DNA of 64,000 nucleotides from Enoplolaimus lenunculus. Lineage: Eukaryota; Nematoda; Enoplea; Enoplida; Thoracostomopsidae. Made by a program: the position numbers and the translations under genes. The notes beneath the pieces were generated by a model. The model saw only the letters and a list, made by a program, of their open reading frames with translations, did not search any database and was not told the origin of the DNA. This document shows, one piece after another, positions 12,847 through 24,800 of this stretch. Position 1 is the first letter of the stretch; the number at the start of each line of letters is the position of its first letter. The DNA lies in assembly GCA_030248215.1 (NCBI GenBank), contig JASANG010001354.1:186001-250000 (forward strand). The letters run 5' to 3'.

Positions 12847-15800
12847 GCATCGCTGGTTGTCGAAACACAATCGCGGCGATGGTGATGATGTGGACGACGA
12901 CGTCGTCGACGAGAACTGGATTCATTATTCAACAATTGTTCTTCGTCATCGACGTCATCAGTCGTTACATCACCGACATCATCTTCTATTCGTACTTCCT
13001 CGCTTTCTTCATCTATTACACGTCGGCGTTTAACACCATGTTGAGTTGTCGTTGAAATTGCAGACGTCGATGATGTGACCGACGGCGATCGGATTTTAGT
13101 CACTCCTTCTCCTGAGCCGCTCTTAGCCGTTGTTTTCAGTCGCATCGGTCTAACAGAAGATGACGTGTTCGGTTGCTGTTGATCTGTGCCGACGCTGCTA
13201 TCGATATCTTCAGATTTTGTGCAAATTCGGCAATTCAGGTCAAACAAATGCGATTTATGTTGAGCTGTTGTGTCAACCATTACGTTATCCAGTGTTGTAC
13301 CAGTAACGGCTGCCCGTGGTGACATCATGTGCCGATCAGCTGCAGCCGCCGCCGCTACAGAACTGCCATAATCCACAAGCCGTCCTGCGGCAATCGAGGC
13401 TTGATTTGCAGCCGCCACGGTGACTAACCCTGCAACGTCGTAGCCAGCGACGCCACGCGTTTTCAATTTGGTTGCCGGTCGACTTGTCATATTTACCCAA
13501 TCGGCCCATTCTGGTGAACAAAGTTGTTTAAGCGATGCAGTTGCAAGCATTGTGCCACTGATGTGTCCCATAAGTACTCGCCGAAATAAGCCTTGATTTG
13601 ATGGATTTCGTAGATTAAGAAGAATTCCTTTGCATTGACTACGATATCGCGGGCCCATATCGTCATAGCATTTGTATAGTTCACTTTCAATATTCAAAGC
13701 AACCTAAAACTTTTAACGCTCAGTATTTATTGGCAAAAAGCAGTTGTATTTTAGCAGGCTCACTGTCCCATCGTTTGCGACAATCAGGTCCTGCGAAGGA
13801 AAAAAGATGACGAATGTTACACCTAAAAGTATAATTACTACGAATACTCGCTATCGTAACATACAGACATAAAAATAAATGAAATTATCACCCATGGTAA
13901 AACCGAGCAAAACAACTCAAGGCAGTTGTCGCACCGCTGATCTGTGCCAAATGCAAGTACCAATACCACTACGCGTGCGCCCCAGAGACAAGGAAAGTCA
14001 AGGACGACCAACGCCGCAGGGCAACGTGGAAATGCACCTTTTGCAAGCGACGAGATGGATGCAGCAACAACAGCATCCGCGCCCCAACCGTCACATGCCC
14101 CAAACAAACGTGGCAAAACGGTACGAGCTCTGCCAAAAACAACCATCGACAGCCTGAGATGCCTTCAATGGAACTGCGACTATTTACCATCAAAAATGGA
14201 TGAACTAGAACAATTGGCAGCAAAACTGGACATACATATCATCATAGTCCAGGAAACGAAGCTGATATCGACTGACCCAGATCCAGCGATCAGGGGATAC
14301 ACCACAATCCGACGAGATCGCAAGCGGAAGGGCAGCCTGGAAACTAGAGGTGGTGGCCTAGTGACGTTCATCAAACATGGTATTCCGTACAGCGAGATGG
14401 TTCTCGCATCAAAGGGCATCTTGGAAGCACAAGCAATAACGATCCCAATAAGCCGGTCAGATGAAATAGCCGTGATAAATGTCTACATTCCGCCAGAAAG
14501 AAACACTAACACAGCAATCAGTGCCCTAGCGATCAAGAGCGACCTAGATTACCTGTCACGTCTCAAATCATCGCTTATTGCGGGAGACTTTAACGCACAT
14601 CATCCCGAATGGGACGAATACATGCAACAGGACCACCGAGGATCAATGATCGCAAAATGGGCCGAAGACAACAGTCTAGCAGTTGTAAATGACGGGTCGG
14701 CCACCCGCTTCTCGCGACATCAAACGAGAAACAAATGCTCAAGTCCCGATATTACGCTGGTCACCCAAAACCACTCGGCAACAACAGCATGGGAGGTAAT
14801 AAACGAGCTAAGCTCCGATCACATCCCCATAGTAATCGAATGGAGCGTGCGCCATAAGGTAGAAGCAGCAATCAAACACCGCATCAAAAACCTCAGAAAA
14901 GCGGACTGGCGGAAATACAGACAGGAAATTCGTGCATCACTTCAGCAACAGCCGCCGCGACGGGTGCAAGAAACGATTGAGCGCGCTACGCAAAGCGATA
15001 CTCAATGCGGCCGACAAGGCGATACCGGATCGGATCATCAGAAAGCAACATATATCATGGATGACAAACGATATAGCAAACGTCAGAAAGGAGCGAAACC
15101 GCCTACGGAGAGATCTCGCGCACAAAAGAGCCGAGTGGGTAGCAAAATGCCAACAGCTGGCAAAAATGGAGACGGAGGCAAAGAGGAACTGCTGGAGACA
15201 AGAACTCCATCGAATTGCGGAATCAAAGGACTAGGAACGGGCATGGGCAACAGTAAAATCACTCGCGGGAAGGAGCAGGCAAACGGATAACAACAAGTCA
15301 CTGCTGTACAACGGCAAACAATACATCAGCAACTCCGCAAAAGCATCAGCTTTCATACAGGAGTACGCGAAAGTCAGCAGCGGAAAAAGTGACAAGGAGA
15401 CGCGTCACATGAAAGTCAGCGTGACGCAACAACTCAAGCGACTTACACGCAACGAACAGGACAAGATGGAATCGGAGTTCTCGATGGGAGAGCTAGAAGC
15501 AGCAATTTCGAGCATCAAGCCGCGCAAGGCGCCCGGAGAAGACGGGATACGACCCGAATACATCAAGCAGCTCCCAGAAGAAGCCCGCGTTGTCCTGCTT
15601 AAAGTCTTCAATACCTCCTGGACCGGAGGATGGTGCCCGCAATCGTGGCGTGACGCAACGATTATACCGATTTTGAAAAAAGGCAAGGACCCGGAGAAAG
15701 TATCCAGCTACAGGCCAACAGCACTTACATCATGCATTGCTAAGACATTTGAAAGGATGCTCGCAGCCAGAATAACATGGTGGCTCGAACCGAACCACAA

Positions 15801-18800
15801 ACTCAGCAACTGGCAATCCGGATTCAGAAGTGGAAGATCAACTGAAGATCAGTGCCTGAGGCTATCGCAGTTTATCAGCGATGGATTCCACCAACGGAAA
15901 CCCGAAAAAACTCTGTTAATGCTCTTCGACTACCAGAAAGCCTTCGACACAGTGTGGAGGGACGGCCTTCTGCAAAAAATGATCAGCATTGGTTTTCCTA
16001 TAACAGCTGTCAAATGGATACAAGGCTGGCTACAAAACAGATTGGCCAGAGTCCGGATACAGAGCGACAAGGGACCAACACGAGTGTTCCGAGAAGGGCT
16101 GCCCCAAGGGGCGGTCCTGTCTCCAATCTTGTTCATCCTATTCATCAACGATCTTCTCGAAGAGTTTGACGAAAGCACCGTGGTCAGCGCATTTGCAGAT
16201 GATTTGGCGATCGCAGTGTGGGGAAGGGACAAAGACGTTCTCGAAGAAATGCTGCAAAATGAGACCAAGAAAGTTGTGCAATGGAGTCGAGAGTGGCGGC
16301 TGAAACTCAACGCAGCAAAATGCGAAACATGTCTGTTCTCGACCAACAACGCCGACAACAGCTGGTCAGCGAAGGTCGTGGTGGGCGATGAAGAAGCAGG
16401 GGCAACCGATAACCCCCTTTTATCTGGGAGTAGCGTATGATAAACGCATTACCTTAAAGCCACATGCCGACAAAGTTTGCCGGAACATGGACGCAAGAAT
16501 GAAACTGCTCCGAGCAATAGCTGGGGCGGATTTGGGATGGCGACGCAGTACAATGAGGTCTGTCTACATAGCAACCCAACGAAGCGTAGCAGAGTACGCG
16601 TCCGCAGCATGGGCTCCGTGGGCAGCCACCTCCACCATACAGAACATTGAACGACAACAATGCAAAGCCGCAAGATGCGTTGTTGGACTGGTCCGCAGCA
16701 CACCGATCGAAGCTGTACGGCTAGAATCTAATCTCCCAGCACTAAAACAACGATATGACAAAAACGCCCTCACTAAAACCATGCAATGGCAGCAGCTCAG
16801 CAGCCAAGATCCGAGACGTCAAGTAATAGAAGATGAAGTTCAGCCCAGGCTTAAACGAAATGACTGGCGGACTACGTACAACAGGAAACTCGCGACGATC
16901 AAGGCCGCCCATCCACGCTGGCAGGACAGCGAAGAAGAAAAGATATGGGAGCCTCCGTGGAGAAATCCAAACATTAGTGCTATCATTACCGATCCCCCGC
17001 TAACGGGCCTTGCCGAATGGGCACAACGCCTGGTCCGAGAACACGATAGCTGCCCCATCATATATGTAGACGGCGCCCGGAATCGACGCACCGGTGAAGG
17101 CGGGGCAGCGTGGATAGCGACAATGCAGAATACAGAGCTGGGGCGACGCAAAGTACCAATTGGTGTCGTGAGTCAAGCCAACGTGGCAGAAGAAGCGGCA
17201 ATAGCTGAAGCAGTGAAATGGGCCGAACAAAATCGGCATTGGCAACACTGTCTCATCATCACTGACAGCAAACACTGCGTACGAAGCTTGCACCGATTAA
17301 ATGCAGGAAACAAAGGCCTGCGCCACCTATGCCGACACGCAACCACCGACGGCAGGAAAATGACCATAATGTGGATCCCTAAAGCGGCAAACCTAGCATG
17401 GGCGCAGCAAGTCCACTATCTCGCCCAACAAGCGCTACATGGACCGCACCCGACGAGGACCCTAGGAACAACTGACAAACAAAAGCTCATCTACGAAAAT
17501 TGCCAAGCCGTCAACATAGAGCATCAACTGGTCCGTGAGGTATATAGCAGAGGCACTCGGCACACCAAAGAAGAGACACTCAACCGCAAAGAGGCGACCG
17601 ATATCGCCCGCTTTAGGAAAGGGCACCACACCAAAATTCGACATTGGCAACATATGGTTGGCAAATCCGAAACCAACCTATGCAGACTCTGTGAGGCAGC
17701 AGAGGAGACCAGTCAACATCTCTGGATGAACTGTCCCGAGCTCCTCCGCGAAAGAGAAAACACGAATATGGGCAATGACATGGCAGAACTGGCCACCAAC
17801 CCAATCCCGTCGATAGCGCTGCTCAACTTAATATTGAGGCGACTTGGTGATTGAACAACAACAACAACCGCAGCAGTTGCATCTAATCTAAATTTGTGAA
17901 TAATATTTCTTGTTAGTAGGATCGGTCTAATCGATATAGAATCCTGCGAAAATGGGCAATATATTCAATATAATCTACTTGACAAGTTTACAAACACAGG
18001 TTGAAGTTTAGCTAAATGAAAATTATTCATCAGCACGCTTGGCTTAGCGCACGTGTTAACAATACTGAATTACGCATTAAATAGGAATAAAATGAAATAC
18101 AAATTTTGTGTACCTTCTTAATTTCGTCATTTGACAACAAAATATCATCTGATCGATTAATGCGTGAAGTCAATATATCGCGCAGCGTCCTACGAACTTT
18201 CAACCGAATCGTTTCGGGTCCTGTAGTGCTGTCGGCAGCAGATGATGTAGCAGGTTCTGACGTCGCAGCTAAAGCAAAACAATAAATAGTATGTTGCTTC
18301 AAACAACCACGATCAATGATGCGTTGCCCTTTTGACGATTTCATAAATCCAATATTGTCGCACATCGCCATAAATCGACATATGGCCCATACGCGAATTG
18401 CCGTACGGCGCCATAAAACAATTTAACAAAAATTTTCTAGCGCCGGCCACTGCCTTATAACAAGGATTGCGCCACCTTGTTACTGGTTGCAACATGAATT
18501 GTTTAATACCTATCACAAGATGCAACACTAGTAAATATGCATAAGCGAAAGACCATTATTCTTACATTTGACTTGCTTTGGAGCTTTTGGTAGAACAGGT
18601 TGACACGAGGAATGCTTTCGCAGAAACGCGCTCAAGTTTTTCAACCTTGGAGCACCTGGGCCGTTGATAATACGCCCAGACGTACGTTCAATCATCATGA
18701 CAAATTCGTTGGGCTGCAAATGCGCATACAGACGATATAAATCATGTTGTCAATAATTTCTTTAAAATCGAAACAAAATAGAATCCACCATATGTGGCGT

Positions 18801-21800
18801 GCATTAAATCACAAGTTTGGGAAACGAATATCTGATAGTCTTTTTTGTACAATGCATCTTGCATGCCAAGCCAAAGTGCGCTGACCATTGTATTTATGAC
18901 AAATCGAAGACAAACACCCACGTTGTGTTCGTTAGCAGATTTATCTGAGAACGTACAGCAAAGTCCGAGGTATCTGAGAAAACAACAGTCAAACTTTAAA
19001 CAAATATAACACACGACGCCAACTAAAAACCTTTACCTGTAGTATAACACGCTTTGCACGCTCTACCTGGTTGTTAATACATTCCTCGCTGCAATAAGCC
19101 CGATTTGTGCCGTTGTATTCTATTGGTGCAGCACAAATCACGCAAGATTTGATAATTCGTGAATCTTCTCGATGTGTAGAGCTTTCAGCTTTTCCTACAG
19201 TATATTTAAACAATAAATCGATTCTATTTTATAAGCTGTAGTTCGATTAAAACGTGTTAATAAAATACAGCAACAAAGAAAAAATACAGCACAGATAAAT
19301 GCAATATCTGAGTCAATACACTGCCTCAATAATAAAAAAGAAAAAGCATCAACATTAACTGCAAGAAATATAAATCAAAAAGCGGAGTTCGTATAGTCGA
19401 ACTATGGAGGAAACAGATAAGTCGTCAAAACTACAACAAAACAGTTTGGATGAAACTGATTACGTACGTATATACCTTTTGGAAGACTTCGTTCCTTTAT
19501 CATTCGTGACAAGCTCATACGGCCACCACGAGACCCAACACCACCTGAACTGCCCACGCCAATTGCGGCAGCTGGTTCTTTTCGAGCTAAACCTTTCGCC
19601 TCGCATTTCGGACACATCCAAGGCAGTACGCTTTTTCTAATACGTTTGAGCTCTTTTGCACCGAGCCCAATGCAAGCGACATGCATTGCGGCATTGCAAT
19701 GCGCTGTACACACCAGCAGTTCGAGACCGGACCGTTCAGTGCCACAAACACACGCCCCTGTGTCCTTAGGGGCCATCGTACCTTTAATCACTCGGTTTGG
19801 TCGTTCGAATTCTATCACAACCGCACCAGACTCGGCGTCCGCTGCCGAGTCCTTCGCCGGCCCTCTTTTCTTCTTTTTATCATATTCATCTACTTCTTCC
19901 GCTTCTTCTTCTTCTTCATCATCATCATCGTCGTCGTCGTCTTCTTCTTCTTCTTGTTCCGCCTCACTATCATTATCATCATCATCGTTATCATCATTAC
20001 TTTCCTCATTATCTTCATCGTCACCATAATCTTTATCGCCGCAAGACTGATTTCTGTCGCGACCATTTCTTTCACTAACCTCTCCGCCTGGGACTTCAGT
20101 TGCAACATGACAAGTGTTTTCTAGCTGATCGTCTAAGTTATCTGAATCAGACTTATCTCCTTGTAAAGCTCGAGCTTTCCCACCCATTTCCATTGGCGGC
20201 CCACGCTGTCTCTTTCCATGTCGAGAGGCCTTTTCATCATCTTCGGAATCAAATAAGTCAGACGCCATGGATGATAACATAATCACATCGCCACTGCCAT
20301 CCGCATTCGTTCTAACGCTGTCTTCATTTGTACTGTCACTTCTCGGTGCGGTCGTCTTAACCGTGTTTTCAGCAAAGTTTATTTTCAATCGCAAAGATGA
20401 ACCTTGAGATTGTCCTTGCATTGGCTCTACAGTCTGCTAAAATGTGTTACACAAAAAACTAACAGAACCGATACTAGCTTTAAAACATTACTTATTAACT
20501 CCAAACATCTTTCTAAGACATAAATACAAAAACTGAGATAAAGATGCAAACTACTTGTCTGAAAAATTTCGACCACGTCTTACCTGATCAATGCTGGCCA
20601 CTTCACTTATCGTCTCATCGATGTTTGCCAAATTCTTTCCCGATGAATTTCCACTATATGATCTGGAAACAAAATCCACTATTATTTTCCGTTTAAAATA
20701 GATATAGACGGCCTTTGTGTAATAAAAAAATCACAGGACAAAGAAACCTTGTTTCATTGCCAATATGATTATGATGGAGTTCGTAATGGGAGTTACTGAG
20801 CCATCTAACGGTGTCGGTGATAAATGCTACGCTATGCTATGCTATCCACTGCATAAATTCAGTCGTGTTTCGCAATACATTCCCGCGGCTACAATTAAAA
20901 TTTGCGTTATCACAATACAGCGGTTAAACTTCGCAGCATTGATAAACCGTTAACGTTCTATTAACCAACACTTCTTCATGAAACTAGGTACAGATCACAA
21001 ACTTAAGACCGTGGTAATCAGAATCACAGCCGTTCAGTATTAAACTGCCATACTATGTAACTGTTATAGTTGCGCTTGGCTTCTGTCGGAGGTAACTTCC
21101 TTATTTCCATTTATCTTACCCTGAATCAGCATTGCCCAGGGCTTCCATAGTTTCAATATCATTTTCAAGCTTTCCTTTTCGTCCACCCTAAAACAATAAC
21201 ACGTCAAATGAAACAACCCGTTTTCATAGACAGCGCGAACAAAAATGTAATCTATGAGTTTAAATTCACAAATCAAGTCTTAAACTGTGTTGAAAGCGAG
21301 AACATCTTAATTAAGGAATATAATAGACCCAACCCAGGAAGAATATACATATTGTAACTGACATACTTTTTTACCAGCAATGCGGCGATTGCGTTTCTTT
21401 TTATTTTCTTTTTCATCTACTATACTGCTGTCCTGAAATTTTTAGAAAATGAAAATTATATTTTGAAAAAAATGAGTTCACTGTTACATTTTCGCATACT
21501 GAACCAATTCCTGACGTTAATCATAATAATTTTATTATATGGCTTACGACACGGCAGAAAATCAAAACTCAAGTTATGGGGTATTAATAACGACCCGCAG
21601 TGAAATCATAAGCGCCCGAACTTCAATTCAACAATTACTAATACTAAATTATATCTCAAAATGCGGCAAATAAAATTCACAACTTCTACGGAACAACATC
21701 GGAAATCACTAGCATACTAATGCGCGGAAACACATCGTACTAAAACAACGTTCTTAAGTCAAACATGAATTTCAACACTTACAAACAGCCCCGCGTTCGA

Positions 21801-24800
21801 CGAAGCCACATATCGTTCGGCTGAAGGATCGGTGGCATCTTTTACAACGCCCGAAAAAGTGTCGATCCGCCCGGGAGACACACTAATGCTTGCAGGCTGC
21901 ATTGCTCTGAAACACAATTATCATGATTCAAAAAGTAAATGTTTAAATTCTGTATGAAGACAAATTTTTATTGTTTCCTGTTCAGGAATGTGCCGATACG
22001 CAAACTTTTGCCGACGCAGATTTCTAATACATTACATCATCGAAGACTTAAACTTTAAGCATTATAAACGATTATAATTTTATAAGACGGTTCATTTCAG
22101 TTAACACTCACTAAAAGTGCCGATTATTACTGATGATACCGATGCCGATTAATTGACACATATCTATTCTTGTTAAGACTCCCTACAGATATTGCCGAAG
22201 TGACGCATGCATTCCTCGTGTTATGGCTTTTCATGAAATAAACTAATAGGATACAATTATACTATAAAAGCAAAAACATAATGCCATATAAAAGACGTTT
22301 ATATGTATAATCAAATGAGAGAGTAGCAAAGAACCGGGGTAGTTTAGTTTGAGAGAATCTTTGTATCAAATTGTGGGCGTGTCTATCGCAAGAGTCTAGA
22401 ATAATGATATAGCTTACTTAGCCTTTTCCGGATCAGTTACAAAACTTGGTTTTCCACGATGACGGAATCGAGTTTTCCGCGACTGTGGAGGCGATTTGCA
22501 ACTGTCCACCTTGCCGGAATCGTCTTTGCAATGCGATTTAGCCCTCACTCGGCTACTACGGCGCAAGCCCGCAACGGCAGCTGCTGTTGACAGTGCAATA
22601 CCATCTTCCGTCGTTGAATCCAGAACAGTTGCAGACGACGACAACCCATCATCCTCCACTAATGCCATTTCCTGACTATCGGATAACATACAGCTACTAG
22701 CATCTTCGTTACTTGCCGGAGTACCACCGCTGCCCAATTGTGTATGATAAGCTGTATTTGAATGAAATTTAACAAATTAAAATAAATTTCAGTATCATGA
22801 ATTTCCGTACCACCAATCGTGTTTCTATACTCGTTACGAATACGTCAAAAACACAAACGTAGACAGGTCTAGAAACTGTTTTACAGCATCCAGTTATCCT
22901 ATCAGGAACATACTTGCAATTCATCTTAAACTCAGTGTCGAAACCAAAAAATTAACATAAATTAACATAACAGTGTCAGCGCAGTGTTTCAACAGCATAA
23001 TTACCGTGAGCGCCGCTTTTCTACGCAAAATCTTACCATCGTCAGTTTCTGATCCCGCAGTGCTGGCATATGACATATTATTTGACTGTAAGGAATAGGG
23101 AGCAATGTCATCGGTCGCTTGTTGATCAGATGACGTACCGCAAAAATTTATTGTATCGAGTAATTCTTGATAGTCTTCACTGTCTGTAAAATTGCCAACA
23201 ACATAATAAACCAGTCGTAGTGGGACTACATTTATTGAGCGAAGCTCGAACACACGTAAGCAATAAAGGTAATGTGCAAATTAGTTATTAGCTAACTATT
23301 CATTTATCGATTTTGGAGGTTTGTAAGCAATTTCCTCAGATTCCTCGCACGCAAAAACCTTTCAGCCACCCTAATAGTTATTGGAATAATTCAAAAAGTC
23401 CTAATTTTGCCTAGTCAATTAAGCTAATATGCAAATTAGCGATTAGCTAACTATTCAATTATTGGTTTTAGACGTTTGTAAACAATTTATTCAGATTCCT
23501 CGCACCTAAAAACCCTTTAGTGCTGAAATTATATTGCTTTTAACCTTAATAATTTGTGAAATATTGTAAAAAGTCCTGATTTAGGCTTATAAACTATGCT
23601 AATATGCAAATTATCTATTAGCTAACTACTCAATTATTGGTTTTAGACGTTTGTAAACAATTTATTCAGATTCCTCGCACCTAAAAACCTTTTAGTGCTG
23701 AAATTATATTGCTTTTAACCTTAATAATTATTGAAATAATTTAAAAAGTCCTAATTTTGCCTAGTCAATTAAGCTAATATGCAAATTAGCGATTAGCTAA
23801 CTATTCAATTATTGGTTTTAGACGTTTGTAAACAATTTATTCAGATTCCTCGCACCTAAAAACCCTTTAGTGCTGAAATTATATTGCTTTTAACCTTAAT
23901 AATTTGTGAAATATTGTAAAAAGTCCTGATTTAGGCTTATAAACTATGCTAATATGCAAATTAGCTATCAGCTAACTATTCCATTATCGGTTATGGAGGT
24001 TTGTAAACAATTTATTCAAATTCCTCGCACCTAAAAACCCTTTAGTGCTGAAATTATGTTGCTTTTAACCTTAATAATTTGTGAAATACTGTGAAAAGTC
24101 CTAATTTAGGCAAACTATGCTAATATGCAAATTATCTATTAGCTAACTGCTCAATTATCCATTTTGGAGATTTGTAAACAGTCTACGCAGATTCCTCGCA
24201 CCCAAAAACCCTTTAATGCTAAAATTAGATGGCTTCTAACTGTAATAATTCGTGAAATATTGTGGAAGGTCCTAGTTTAGGCTTAATTATGCAAATTAGC
24301 TTGTAGCTAATAAACGGCTTAAAATTTTCAAACCCCAATGCGAGGTTAACACCCCAGGATCATTAGCTTTCAAACAAAAAAAAGTTTATCGAAATCGGTT
24401 CAGCCGTTCCTGACGCGATTGCTTCAACATACAAGACACCTGACCCTATGTCAAATACCAACTTACCGTTCAAATCCAGCTGTTCCACCGCATCTACGTC
24501 ACGCCTCATATCGTCAGGACCACGGCCACTGGCGCAAAGTGAGCTCGAACTTGTCGTTGCGACAGCGTCAATTTTTTCACCAACGTCAACATGGCCATCG
24601 TCATCGTCTCCGCCTCCAGTCAAAATTGCTCCACGAAGAAAATTCGACGCAACTAACGAAACATCAACATCATCGAGATCAAGGTTATTACTCAAAAATT
24701 GTTCAACTTCATCATTGACATCACCACCAATGATGTCATCGTTATTATCACCGATGACGTTATCGTTATTATCACAAATGACGACATCCTCGTTATCATC

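Larger units (their letters stand above)
13890..17870 (+). mobile_element. LINE (non-LTR retrotransposon) with endonuclease, reverse transcriptase and RNase H; nearly whole
   Basis: The element lies antisense in the intron that splits the TFIIS domain of the host gene. In order: a PHD-like half finger in frame 2 (CAKC, HYAC, WKCTFC; 13928-14050); an APE-type endonuclease (14150-14860; LRCLQWN, QET, GDFNAHHPEW, SSPDITLV, LSSDHIPI); a reverse transcriptase (about 15440-16340; KAPGEDGI, FDYQKAFD, LPQGAVLSP, FADD); an RNase H-like domain (about 17050-17440; YVDGA, EEAAI, ITDSKH); and a C-terminal CRLCEAAEETSQHLWMNC finger (17681-17734). RNase H plus APE endonuclease points to the I/R1/LOA group of clades; the exact clade needs a tree. 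The 3' end is a short CAA repeat. No complete first ORF is seen, so the 5' end is probably truncated. Three lesions break the main frame: a frameshift near 14940-14990, a TAG at 15232-15234, and a frameshift near 16390. Confidence 0.92.

Noticed and set aside
12680-13050. Genes on the plus strand with poly-Tyr or poly-Ser runs
   Set aside because: These are mirror readings of the trinucleotide runs in the minus-strand TFIIS exon.
23210-24412. CRISPR array
   Set aside because: The repeats are 150-180 bp with no short unique spacers, the DNA is eukaryotic, and the unit is shared by dispersed transposon copies.
24363-24466. Continuation of the 24467 exon into the repeat
   Set aside because: The open frame runs into family H sequence, and a strong GTAAGT donor lies at 24461-24466.
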